This document shows positions 22,122 through 33,603 of a stretch of DNA of 64,000 nt, in pieces (position 1 is the first letter of the stretch; each line of letters opens with the position of its first letter). Made by a program: the position numbers and the translations under genes. Source of the DNA: Stereocaulon alpinum (lineage: Eukaryota; Ascomycota; Lecanoromycetes; Lecanorales; Stereocaulaceae); the NCBI GenBank assembly GCA_018257865.1, contig JAEUBA010000010.1, positions 248,001-312,000 on the forward strand, in the 5' to 3' direction. The notes below the pieces were generated by a model, which searched no databases, was not told the origin of the DNA, and saw only the letters and a program-made list of their open reading frames with translations.

Positions 22122-24001
22122 TTACCGCTCAATATCATTTCCTCCTAGTGGGCCATACGAAGTTACGCCGTCGAACCCGCGATGTTCCAAACCAGGCGTG
22201 TCGACCTGAGGAATGTGCCCAGCAAGCCCTTGCATTTCAGTATCATCGTTCCAAGTCAGCGGGATCTCAGACGTATCTAACTCGGTACTTCTCCTCCCAA
22301 CAACGGCGTAATGATGCGGGAGTCCGTATCTGTGGCCTTCGGTCATGCCATCTAGCGAGCACTGTCAGCTAGTCGTCAGGGAGGAGAGCTTAAAGCACTT
22401 ACGCCATCGAAGGTAGATGAACTCAGCAATACACGGTACCCAAACTGTGACTGCTACAATCTGGCCGAACGACCAGCTGTTGGCGATCTCGGAATGTTGG
22501 AAGAAGAGGACGAAGCCAGCGTACTGGTAGCCGAAAGCGGTTGCCCAGGAAATTGGAAAGAAGACGTAAAAAATCCTAAGTTTCCGCCACAACCCGGCGA
22601 AAGGTGATCCTATCTTTTCGAAGATCGGTCCGCGTTTTGCCAGGTAGCTGTGTCCCGGAATCCACCGTCTGGAGAAGAGCGTCAGGGTCGACATGTCCAT
22701 TTTCCACGCGGTGTGGATAAGCCAAAACAAGCAGACAGCCCATATTGCCCAATTCCACCAACCCTTAGCAGCCTTGAAGTCTCCGACAAAAGGTGTAGCA
22801 GTGTTAGGCGGACACCAAGCATCAACGAGATCTTTAGCAGAGTGTCCACCGCAGGCTTCGCAAAGATCCCACCCATCAGTAGCATAGTCAGCCGGTACTC
22901 CCCGGAATATTCGATTCACTTCCGCCAACGTGGTGGTCGAAAGAACAAAGCTGCAGAAGGATAGCGATATCAGGTACCATGAACGTCGTCCAAAGAAGGA
23001 AATGTAGGCCAAAGTGAAAACCACGGGAATGTAGCCATTCGTGGCGACGATATAGAACAGCTCGTCATTTATGTAATCGTCCCAACCGCCCGCGGAATAA
23101 GAAGCTTGTCCAGCAGCAAGGACAAGTGTGGCGATCTGGATAGCAAGAGCAAAGTAACACTGCGCTTTATGGAATGCAACGACAGCCGTGACGAGAACGT
23201 CGAAAGTGTCTCTCGCACGCTTCGAGTCGCGCAGAGGTGGAATATATTTGAGACAAATCAGCGTAAGGAAACAGATAATGGCGATGCTACTTTGCATCAT
23301 GAATGACGCGAAGATCTAAAGACTGTGTCAAATCGAGGCTTCCAAGCGTACACCCGAACACAACTCACCCCTATCCCGCCTATGTCTTGATTCAGTGGAG
23401 TCTTGGGGCTGCAGATGTTGTCCAGGCAGGACGAAATTGAATTGGGATTCCCGTCGGCAATGCTGCTAGCTTTGATGGTGGAAAGGGACTGATAGCCAAA
23501 CAGAACGTCGACCGAACACCAAGGGACTGGGTCTTTTCCGAGATTCAGCGCATCACCGGAGCTTCTATAAGAAAGAACAGCGGCGAAGCAATCAAGCGCT
23601 GGAATATCTGGCGTTGAAAAGCCCGCTGCAGGCAGATCAAGACCCACTTGGGAGAACGCTGCAAGAGTCGCATTCCTACTGGAATCGGTATTGTTCGTAG
23701 ACTGATTGACGTAGGACGTGGGTGGTTCCCCCGTACTAATGTTCCAGTGCGTTGCCATTGCCACCGTCCACCATAGCCCACAAGTCGCCAAATTTGAAGT
23801 TGCATGTGGGTCCCATAAGGCTGCGGCGCTTTTCGGATACGAATCACGACATGCTGGGGTTGAGCCGTTGACTTCGTCGGATGATGTGCTTCCCCTGAAA
23901 CATAGCTCAGTGCATGACATATTGTTGCAGTGTGCCAACGGTGGAAGGGGTGTTGTCATGTCCCAGCTTGCCCATGTCTGCAAAGCCGTTAGTGAAGACA
24001 T
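22122..24001 (-). CDS. Polytopic membrane protein of unknown function
   Basis: Exons 24001-23369, 23315-22403 and 22351-22122 join in phase to 591 residues; the last intron carries a GCTGAC branch site. The first 210 residues are rich in Cys and in N-glycosylation sequons (NMS, NST, NNT, NIS, NQS), which suggests a lumenal or extracellular domain. About six to seven hydrophobic helices follow, for example IAIICFLTLICLKYI, GYIPVVFTLAYISFF and GWWNWAIWAVCLFWLIH. A Cys-rich loop, DLCEACGGHS...WCPPNT, sits between helices. The tail of about 80 residues is polar. I do not recognise the family. The start at 24001 is the first ATG of the frame but gives no clear signal peptide, so a further upstream exon is possible. 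Confidence 0.72.
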
Positions 24002-25503
24002 GTTGGCGTGCGCAAAGAGTGCGACTCATGCAACCCTTTGAGCTCTTGGGACGAAGGATGAAGATCGAAGATCATTGATAGTGGGCAGCTTGGCACCATA
24101 CTTATCATCCCACCGCATTGTGGCTGGAGAAGATCTTGAAACAATGGTGGATATAAGGGGTTAACATTCAGCTGCATCCTTGCGGCGTGGGTTCTGCAAA
24201 GAGATCGTGCCCCGTCAGCCTCATACTAATTTTGGAACAGGCCGTAGGATCGCGAGATGAGGAACACAGGCATCATCGACAGAGGCGATAAGGACTGGGC
24301 ACCTGCACCAAAGCTATTCGTAATGGTAGGATTCGATCAGCGCGTAACCAATAAGAGTCAAGTCTAGAAGCGTCGAAGGTGCGGCTGATACTCAATACTG
24401 GGATTGCAACCCACGCCTACATGTCCGACGTAAGCTCCCCTCTCGTTCATTCCAAGGCTCGCCTGGATCATCTTTCGTCCAGATAAGTCAGCTATTGTGC
24501 GTTTATCGGTAAAAATAAAGAACGACCTCAGCGCTTCACGAGTGGAGAGGACCAGAACATTCCTATGACAGGCACAACAAATCGTAAGTGCGACACATGC
24601 AGGTCAGCACCGTGAGCACGAGGTAGTAGTTGGCGGGTAAGGAAGGAGATTACTCCAACCTGCATAAACGACCACGCGCTTTCATGCAGCTAAAGTCAGC
24701 AGCCAATCCATATCCAAGGAAATTCAGCTATCTTGAGCTGAAGGATTCCAGATTTGCAATCGTCGACAGTCTGTTATCGCGTGAGCATTGCCCCTGCGCG
24801 GTGCAATTCGTCAAGCGGAGCTTCGAATTATGTCCGGGCAGGGTGTGTATCCTGCTCTGATGATTGATACGTCACTGTCATCTCGTCGAGATCTAGATGC
24901 GATGTGGAAAATCTGCTCCTGCAAGTCCCAAGACATGAATTCTTCTCTACGACAAGACGATTGAGCGCATGGACCCACCCAATCGATAGCTTGGATGGTA
25001 TTTAACAGAAGGAGCCATTTGCTCATACAGATATTCCAAAACGCCAAGCCACCACCACACGCTGATAGCCCTAACGCTAAACCACATCACTCTAATTGCT
25101 CTAAGCATACTTATACAGCTTAGAATAGATTTAGGCCTTCAATGACTCCGCCCTCATAGCCTACATGCATGTTCCGAGGCGGTCTGCTGGACGTCTCTTA
25201 TCTCTCCGAGACTATTCAGCATCGTTGGTGTCCTCAAAACATGTTGATCATGACAAGCAATACGCGTGCAGTGTCCGAATGAATCAAAGACTTGTGTAGG
25301 AATCGACAATCATGAGACATTGCGTAGTGGATATCATACGTAATTCAAACAAATTGAGCCGAAATGGCGCTCCAACAAGGGGTATCTGACAGCGACGACG
25401 CTCAGTAGGAGGAAACGTAGATAGCCACCCAAAAACGCAAAGCACAAGACGAATTCCTCCCAGATCCTTACAGTATGGACCCAATATTACAACACCCCTC
25501 ATA
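24002..25503. other. Intergenic, no supportable gene
   Basis: This stretch is the upstream flank of the membrane-protein gene and the 3' flank of the next minus-strand gene. Frame 23989-24177 (minus) could supply an N-terminal exon for the membrane protein, but I found no splice join in the right phase. Frames 24630-24860 and 24811-25047 overlap on opposite strands and look random. Confidence 0.5.
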
Positions 25504-27946
25504 TCAATTCTGAATATAGACACCCTCTCTCTCTTCGCCTTCTTCAACATGGAACCCAAACACCAATCGGTATAGGTCCATCAGCCAGGCATACTGCCCA
25601 TGACTGCCAACCATCCACCTAACACTCCGCGCCACGTGAGCTGCGGCTGCTCTCCTTACGGGTCCTGGGCTCCGAAAGCCCGGATCAGACGCCACAAGTT
25701 TCTTGTAACTTGCCAGCAATTGCATCTGCCAGGGTTGCGTGCCGAAACTGTTGGACGGTACGGTTTTGACGAATGCTGCGAGAGTGGTGGAAGAGGCGCG
25801 CTGGAACCCAATACTGATAGCAGCATTCACGATAAGGACTTTCAGGCAGGTAAGATGCGGGTCTTCGGAGTTAGAAGGCGTCGAGTTAGGGTTTATGATG
25901 GTAGACGTCGATGTGGAGGATCTGCTTTGTCCTGAGTAGCCGCTCGAGCCACTGAGTGTGCTAGACCCGGAGGACCATTGTTGCGTGCGTTGGGCTTGTT
26001 GCTGTCGGCCATTCTGCTCCGACGGCCCGAGCACTAAAATGTTGGGTACTGGCCCTTCGTCAGGCGAGACTTGCTGCGTGTCCTCGAAGACCGTTGTCGG
26101 CGTCTCTGGGTGTGCGCGGCCAAAGTCATCGTCTTCGAACTCATCTGCTTCTGGGACGTTGGCAAAGGAGGCTACCATTTGAGACTGTTTGGCCTGCTGA
26201 AAGGCTTGCGTGAAAGTCGTTTGGCTAGGTCTGGGAGTGCCACGATCCGGACGAATTTGAGTCCACCCTTCGCGAAAGAGATCACAGAGCTCCCAGCACG
26301 CTTGGACGGCCGAGCCTAGGAGTTCTTCATCCGCTGACTTTCCTTCTCGCTTGTTCTGTCTCAAGCTGAAGAGCATTTCAGCGAGAGACCAACATGCTTC
26401 CAGTAATGAATCCGTCTCCCTAGCCAACTCTGATCGCTGCTTCATCAGACGATGACATAGCGTTATATAAAAGTCCAAAGTCCGCTCCCGAAATGCTTCT
26501 GGTAGCGTTCTGTCATGGGTGTTATAGAGGTGATTGTTGAGCTCGAAGCTGACTCGCAGCACCGAGTCAGCCACGTCATTCTCTCGCCGCCGCACCTCAA
26601 ACAAACATTGACAGAATTCACGGCAGAGATCTAGCGTTGGCCGGACCTGGGATGCAATCTCTTCATCTCGTGTCTCGTATAATTTCTGGCAAAGCTTCCA
26701 GCAAGATTTCCACGCCAATTCTTGGACATCGGCTTTTGCTGAGAAGCTAAACGTCCTCTCATCGCTGAAAATCCTTTCGCGGTGTATGTAGCTCAGGCCA
26801 GCTAATGTATTGCATAGCGTCCAACATTCGCTGAGTGCGATCTTCAGCGCGGCCACTTCATCAGCGGTTTCCTGGAAACGCTCAACAGTGTGATCGAACA
26901 GAGTAGTATGGTGGTTAGGAGTAAGGTCAGTATCGTTATCGGTAGCTTGAGCTTCTGGTATATCTATATAAGATTAAGTTCAGAAAGCGAACGGTATCTA
27001 GACGAGCTTACCTTCGAGGCTGCTTGACCGCGAACTGGATCGTGACTGCTTTGATCTGTCCATTTGTGTAGGCGGTGATGGTTTCCCCAATGCTTCAGGC
27101 CAAGTCTGGGCTCTTGGGGTCGCCGACCAGTCCCTCACGGGTGCTATCGAAGTTTGAATGGGAGGAGGCGAGATCGGGCTGTTTGGAGGTTTCTGACGGG
27201 CTAGTCAGTGTTGCTGATCCTGGTGGAACAAAGCCAACCTACCTTGTCCCCTGCATTCTCTCCCTCTGGCGGTGACACTACAATGATGTCTGACGATAGA
27301 GAAGGCGCTGACGTGGGTGCCGAATGGCGAATGGGTGGGGGCGAGAGTCGATTCTTTGCTCTAATCAGTACTTTCGTTGAGCTTGCGGCTGCGTAGGGTA
27401 TATCTCACAAATGCGTCAAATCCTTGAGGCGCATGTATTACGGAGCTCGGCTGTTCATCTTCATCTGACCCTGGTCTCAGCGCGTATGAGGCTGCATTTG
27501 CAGTCTCGAGCTACATGAGATTTAGTACACTGGCCGCATGTATAATTGTGGAGCACGTTGGTCAAGCGCGTACCTTCAACATCGGCTCCGTAGGCTGAGG
27601 TGGCTCTGGCGTAGGATCTGAATCCTCATTTTCGATCGCCGTATCATCAATGTCCGTCGTATCGGTGCCCGTCGAGGACGTAGCAATAGGTGAGGGGTCG
27701 GCGATGTCACTGGGACTAGAGGCATATGGGGACTGGTTGGGAGGGTGCAGGGACTTGGTATACTCGTTGGATCTGCTAAGTCAGTACTAAGTGCCCACGA
27801 AGGAATGAAACAACTCACAGCGGCCGGTGGTGCACAGGTGATCTGAACGGCGCTGGAGACGTGGGGGACTCTGAGTATGGGGAGAAGGCGGACATCAATG
27901 ACCGGTCCGGAGAAGGGAGCATCGGCGACTTCAATGCCATCATCAT
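25504..27946 (-). CDS. Six-exon conserved fungal protein, function unknown
   Basis: Exons 27946-27819, 27772-27574, 27510-27409, 27353-27243, 27192-27012 and 26963-25504 give 726 residues; every join keeps phase. Three ATGs in a row open the gene (MMMALKSPMLPSPDRS). The N-terminal 240 residues are Ser/Pro-rich and disordered. From HTVERFQETADEVAALKIA onward there is a helical region of about 230 residues with repeated short Trp/Cys patterns (ECWTLCNTL, KSCWKLCQKLYE, LDLCREFCQCLFE, EACWSLAEMLFSL, QACWELCDLF), which looks like a helical repeat. After a disordered linker, the C-terminus is again ordered (LKVLIVNAAISIGFQR to YRLVFGFHV). I cannot name the family or assign a role. Poly-Ser/Thr in the linker is typical of regulated cytoplasmic proteins. 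Confidence 0.8.
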
Positions 27947-29245
27947 TATTAAGAAGCCAAAGCGATGAAAGGAAGCTTCAGGCTGTGTGTTGGGGTATCA
28001 ATTGTTGCGCGAGTGGTCGTGATAAGAGGTCGAGGAAGTAGCTGAGGTCAACAATAGAGGCTAAGAGCGAGCCTATGCGGGGCAGCTTGATGCCCCTGCA
28101 GCCCAGCAAGCCCCGGCAATCACGTCTAGCTTGTATTCATGGCCGGTATGGTTGATTCGAAAGCCTAATGGATGCAGATATACCAACCTCTCCTTTTGAT
28201 GACCGCTGCAGCTAGGCGTGTAGACAGCTCGACTGTCTAGTCATGAAAAGGGATACTTGGTCTACGGGAAGTACAAATTGCTTTGCCGCAACGCGACACG
28301 ACGCCAGAAATCCTACACCAAGACGCGAATGCGAGTAGTTCAGATAAGGCTGCAGCTATGTAGGATTGTGCATTAGAGCCTCTGATATCAAAATGGCTTG
28401 GACCTGATGAATTCAAAAAAAATTGTTGGAGGATGCAGGCCGGAATCTTTTAGTGCTGACGGATCTACAGCCTACAGGTTCAATTGAAACCACGAGAGCG
28501 GTGTCTGTTGGTGTGGTTCCTCGTCTTACGCAATTCTCAAAACTACTCCGCAACATGCGCTTTGGCCTGTCTTATTGGGTAACGGCAGGGTGCAGCACAT
28601 GATGGTATCACGGTTGGAGCTTGTGTGATAGGTCCAGTGCAACTCTTAGGCGCCCAGGTCGGGAAGGCTAACGACATCGTCGTCGCCAAGGTCATTTGGT
28701 GGTCAAAGAGCCTCCAGGGGAACTAACGCGACTTCCAATCACGAGTTGAGATAGACTTCTGCTGTTGGTCGATGAGCTGGCATGTTGGCAATTTGACTCT
28801 ACGGAGGATTAAACGGCATCGGATAGCTCGCCGGACTGCGGGAAGGATCCCAAAGCCATGGCACAGGTATCCATGCCCAAGCTGAGAGACAATCTGTCCA
28901 ATGAGATAGTACAGGCATCCGTAAAAGAGACAAGATCGCGGGTGACAATCTGTCACGGCGGAAACAGCGCATGGTTGAAGTAGACAATCTGAAACACCTG
29001 ACTCAACATGAAATGTAACACTTTGAAACACCAACTGCTGTTCCTAGCCTTTATTCTACTGTACGAAGCCTGGATAATAGGATATGCATAATCTCTGCGA
29101 GACGCCCACCCTCAGCAATCCGTCACCCTTCGCTCAACCTCCACTTATGCTTATCCACCTTGGCACAGCTCGATCACTTTTGTGCATCCATCATGGCATC
29201 TTGCCCTTCCTTCGAGGTTAAAGATGTTGCCGATGCTGGGTAGCC
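27947..29245. other. Intergenic, no supportable gene
   Basis: The stretch contains the upstream region of the six-exon gene and the 3' flank of the BAP31-type gene. Frame 28723-29034 (minus) has no ordered domain features. I see no RNA gene or repeat. Confidence 0.5.
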
Positions 29246-30159
29246 CTACCTATCCTTCTTTGGCGTCGAATCCTTGTTGCTCATCTGGTCGCCGAGGTTG
29301 TTGTACTCGCGGCTGAGTCCCTCGCTCTGCTTCTTAAGAGCCTCTATATCACGATCCTTTTGAGCTAGCTGATTCTTCAATTTGCCAATCTCACCAGCAC
29401 CGCCTGCATTGGCAAGTCTATCAGAGTCCTTGCCCGAAGCCTTTGGGTCACCTTCGTAGCGCTTGACTTTCTCCTCGAGACGGAGGGTATCGAGGATCAT
29501 AACGTAGGTGCGGTTGAGGATAAGGGAGAGGAAGAGGGTGAAGCCGCAGAGATACATGTTGCGTTGGGAGTAGAATTTGCGGGCTTGGACCTCCATGCGT
29601 CCGGAGCCTTCGAGCATGGCGGAGCTGTAGTGTTGTCAGTGAAAGCCGAGCACTGCCAGGGAAGAAAGCTCATACTTGTTGGCTTGCTTGGTCTTGGCCA
29701 GCTCAACCTGAACACTGTAGACGCGATTGACGCTGTCGATAAACAGGATCAGAATGAAGATGAATGTTATCTGTCACAATTTAAGCATCCGAGAGCGCCG
29801 TGGAATTGTGGGATTGTTGACGTACCTTCATGCCATACTGCAACTTCGCTATGAGGGGATTCTCGGATATGAAGGTGAAGAGCTTGCGCTTCATGGTATA
29901 GGGAAGAGGGACAATGAGCAGTCCGAAGACGGACATCTCAAATACCAGGAGAGCGAACACCTAGGCAGCCATTGTGTTAGCAGCAGTCCATGGACAGGGT
30001 AGTGGCATGGGGAAGGTAACCGGAGCATAGATGAGGGAAGGCATTGTTGGTGCCGATGGTAAAGCTGCAATCTGGAGTTTCAAGAGTACAATGTGATGTT
30101 GATGGGAAAGTTGAGGAAATGATGGAAGAGGAACATACCAAGGTGTAGTAAAGCGTCAT
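29246..30159 (-). CDS. BAP31/Yet3-type ER transmembrane protein
   Basis: Exons 30159-30139, 29960-29826, 29770-29676 and 29624-29246 give 209 residues in phase. The N-terminus MTLYYTLVFALLVFEMSVF, the following VPLP and the first cytoplasmic loop, which begins after it, match the BAP31/Yet family. Three membrane helices are visible: MTLYYTLVFALLVF, ITFIFILILFIDSVNRVYSV and LCGFTLFLSLILNRTYVMI. A cytoplasmic coiled coil follows (GKLKNQLAQKDRDIEALKKQ). The family acts at the endoplasmic reticulum in sorting and export of membrane proteins; yeast Yet3 also affects phospholipid regulation. The very small first exon (7 codons) followed by a 178-base intron explains why the N-terminus is easily missed. 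The C-terminus ends KKDR, close to but not a classical KKxx retrieval signal. Confidence 0.92.
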
Positions 30160-30660
30160 TTCGGCGGTTATGCACGTGGGAAAGTTGGCGGGATGATGTA
30201 GTTGTTGATTTATACCTGTTCAACAACGCTTGTTTTACTCCGTTAAAAAAGTCACTCCGATAGAAGCTATCTGTCTAATTGTTGGCGTGAATGCTGAGAG
30301 CGTTCTCTTGATCAGTGGGGCCAGCGTTGTTAACAAGGCTCAATCTGGCAAGCTGACACGCAACCACAAAGATGGCGGGGGACGTCATTTTGCCCTGCCA
30401 CTTCCTTGGCATGGCAACCCTCTAAGCGACGTAAGAGGCTCTTGCCCCATGCGACAGGCTGTCCACCCCCTGAACCAATACTTTACAGCCCACAGAGCGC
30501 ATCAAGATCATATCAAAGTATCATGTCAATGTTGTGCTCATCTAATCTATGCTTTTGGTTTCCACCTTCTACGAAGCTATCGCTGTCATGAAGTCCCTAG
30601 AAGTACGTTGGCGTCTCCTCTAATATCATCCTTCGTTTTTCGCATCGTTTACGACGTAAT
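30160..30660. other. Intergenic, promoter side of the BAP31-type gene
   Basis: Five hundred bases between the start of the BAP31-type gene and the stop of DUS3, both on the minus strand. The plus-strand frame 30230-30664 is open for 144 codons but starts from a non-conserved position and resembles nothing; I treat it as chance. Confidence 0.5.
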
Positions 30661-33038
30661 TTAGCCCTCTGCTTCAATTTCATAGCTATTCGACTTGTGC
30701 TTGGGTTGGAAGTTGAAGTCCTTGTGTGCCGGGCCAAGAAACATCTCGCTGTGGAAACGTTAGCAATGATCAGAGAAGACCTGCAAAGCTGTCGTACCTG
30801 ATCTTAATCCAATCCTTATAATTGTCACTTCCCAGCAGCGTCTCAAGATCATTCCTCCCTCTCCAAGCAGGTGGACGATCCTGCAGACTAGGTGGCAGAT
30901 GTTCAAGGATCCCAACAGGAACGTATCGATAAGCGAAGCTCAGCCATTCCAGTAGGAACCGCCTCGTAGTCCCGATACCCATCTCGTCAGAGCCCCAGTT
31001 CTCTAAGCCGTATCGGACATACTGCTCAACTAGAGCAAGACGCTCACTAGCTGACTTGTCGATGTACTGGCCTTTTTGGATCTCTTCAAAGATCCATGGC
31101 TTGATCAATGCCCCTCGAGCAATCATGACGGAGTCCACCCTGGCTTCCTCAAGATGGGCGTTATAGTCAACGTGAGAATAGCAGTCACCATTACCGAGGA
31201 AATATATCTTGCCATTCGCGGCTTGCAACTTGTCATCCGGCTCTCGTACTGTGTCAGCTAGAGCGTCGCCCTTTTTGTTGTATTCGTTGATGAGAGCTGC
31301 GCACTCCGATATGTACCTCCAATCAGCATTCTTAGTGTATCTCTGCTGTCGACTTCGACCATGAAGAGTGATAGCTGCTGCACCAGAGGGTCCACCACCA
31401 AGTTCTAGTGATTCCTGGCCACCGTACGCAAGCCGGTCTACTAGCTTCAAAGCGTTCGGCTTGTTGTCTTTCGTACCCATACGTATTTTAACGGTGATGG
31501 GGACTTCTCCAGAGACAGCGTTCATACCACGAACAATCTTTTCGAGTTTCCCCTGACTGTCAAGAAGCGCTGAACCTGCACCTGTGCGGTAGACCAGATC
31601 AATGGGACAGCCGCAATTTAGGTCAATGACCCGTAAGTGCGGACAGAGCTGGGTTAGGATCTCTGTGGTTTTTAGAGCTTGCCAGGGCTTGTTTGCAGCG
31701 ATCTGGGCACCAAATCTGAAGTCTTTCGCGTTGTCATAAGCCTTGACAGTAGCACCACTTGGCTTGTACGCTGGAGGCGTCGTCTCGGACTCGTGAGCTC
31801 GTAGCAAAGCCCACTCAGACTTCTGACCTTGTATAAGTGGCAAACCCATGGCCATCTCGGAATATGTGACTTGTGCGCCAAGACCGACACATAGGCGGCG
31901 GAAAGGTAGATTTCCTTGTGTTGTTAATGGAGCTAGCACCGGAGTCTCTGGTCCAAAGTAGATTCTACGCTTCTCAGATGGCAGAAAAGGTGGCTCCGTA
32001 TACCGAGCTCTGTTTTCTTCGACATCTACCTTTGTGCCATCGTTCTCGGCTTGATCGGCTTCACCGCGGCGGAGTTTTGCCTCTTTACGCGTCTGTTCCT
32101 CAATCTCTTTCCCACTGAGTTCTATCCATTCATTGTATCGATCCGCCTTTGGCGTCTGGACTTTGCGCTTCATTAGGTCAATCTTTGCCTGCGTAGAGAT
32201 CTCATTAATGGTACCATTTTCGGAGAGTCCGGGCAGGGTGGCGTGGCTGTTGCCACGATCCTCTTCAATCAGAACCAGTTCTTTTCGTGCATCTTCTCTA
32301 TCAACTTCTTTGCTATGTGATCCAACGAACCGGCATTTCCACCCTACATCACATTTGCCTTTCATTTGCCAAATAGGACAAATCCCACCAAACGTTGCCA
32401 GGTCGCATCTCTTCCAATCCTTGAGATACTTGCGAAGGTCATGCTCAAATTTGCAGCTGCTTCCAAAGCGACACTCAGCTGGGGAGAATTCCGGGTTGTT
32501 CGCGCGGGTTAGACATAAGCCAATTTCGTCTCTTGAAGCTCCAAAGTTGCGATTGGTATTTTGCCCTCGAGATTTCTCCTTCTTTTGACCTCTATCACCA
32601 CCTTTAGCTTGGTTCACATGAGCAGCTCCTTCAGCAACATCGTCATCTGCAATGGTGGCACTTTTGTCGCCCTTACTGCCAGGTGGATGCACAAGAAATC
32701 TGATCACCGTAAGCCTAAAATTCGTCAAGCTGCAATGAGAGTGCTCCTGACTCTGGTTTGATGGGAGCAACCCCCTTCACTCTCTCACTCTTCGTGAGAC
32801 CTCCATCTTCATCTCCTGGGCTATGATCCAACTTTCTCCTCTTTGTTGGGGACTCCTCCGCATCGTTACCCACGCCGTGTCTTTCATACTTTTCCGCCCT
32901 GGTAATGGCTGAATCTTCTGCCGTTTGAATACTTTGGGGATGAGCCGTCTCCTCTACCAAGCTAGAACTAGACGGGTTCTCAAGCCTTACGGCTGGCTCT
33001 AACGGATTGGGAGGCTGATCACCGCCAGCTTTCTCCAT
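30661..33038 (-). CDS. DUS3: tRNA-dihydrouridine(47) synthase, Dus3 type
   Basis: Exons 33038-32752, 32699-30798 and 30748-30661 give 758 residues. The first intron starts with a GTCAGG donor; its removal joins GVAPIKPE to FLVHPPGSKG in phase. The last intron carries a GCTAAC branch site and restores SEMFLGPAHKDFNFQPKHKS. Features: acidic/basic N-terminus, two CCCH-type zinc fingers (CRFGSSCKFEHD and CDVGWKCRFVGSH), then the FMN-binding TIM barrel with FRRLCVGLGAQVTYSEMAMG, catalytic-cysteine segment DLNCGCPIDLVYRTGAGSAL, TLHGRSRQQRYTKNADW and FLGNGDCYS. Dus3 reduces uridine 47 in the variable loop of cytoplasmic tRNAs. Length and domain order fit the fungal family. It is divergently arranged with the Sfp1-type gene. 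Confidence 0.95.
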
Positions 33039-33603
33039 ATTCGCAATCAAAATTGTAACAATTACGCCCTTCCACAGACACTTCCCGGCCCAGCAAGCTT
33101 TGGGTTCAAGCCACTCTTGAGAGGCTTTCTGTTGAGGGCCTTATAGGGCTGAAACAGCAAGCCCAATGTTGTATGCTTGGTGAGGCAGACTCACGACATT
33201 GAACGTGATTGGTGGGTTGATAGGCTGTAATGACCACGCTCACGTGTATTGCTATGGGGTTGAGAAGCATTCAAAGTGTAAACATTATTCTTCTGGAAGT
33301 GCCGGAATGAGTTTGATCGTGCCGACGAAGTAATGACCGTTTCATCTGCATATACTTTAGGCTTCGGATGGCGCCTTGGTTCAGAGCGGGTTGATGAATG
33401 AATATCCTCTCCTGCTGTGGATTGCCTCTTCTTGAATACGCAGCCGCAGTCTTGCAATTAGTTGACTACCCAGGTTTGTGAATCGTATTTGGAGAGGCGA
33501 GAGAAGACAAGAGAAGTACTGTAATTGGGTCGACTCGAGAGACCACTTTACCTTTTCGTCGCGGACTCACAGTGGCACCGCGGCCTTGGGTTGAAGCGGC
33601 TAA
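33039..33603. promoter_or_regulatory. Divergent promoter of DUS3 and the Sfp1-type gene
   Basis: The 565 bases carry both promoters. A TTGGGTTCAAGCC segment near 33103 resembles a tRNA T-arm but no A-box or cloverleaf partner is present. The minus-strand frame 33191-33457 shows no domain. Confidence 0.5.

Noticed and set aside
25060..25085. Telomere-like CCCTAACGCTAAACC
   Set aside because: A single imperfect copy; telomeric tracts need tandem TTAGGG units, and housekeeping genes lie on both sides.
30230..30664. 144-codon plus-strand frame
   Set aside because: It lies in the promoter side of the BAP31-type gene, overlaps the DUS3 stop and shows no ordered domain.
33100..33125. T-arm-like GGGTTCAAGCC
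   Set aside because: No A-box or D-arm lies upstream at the required distance and no cloverleaf can be drawn.
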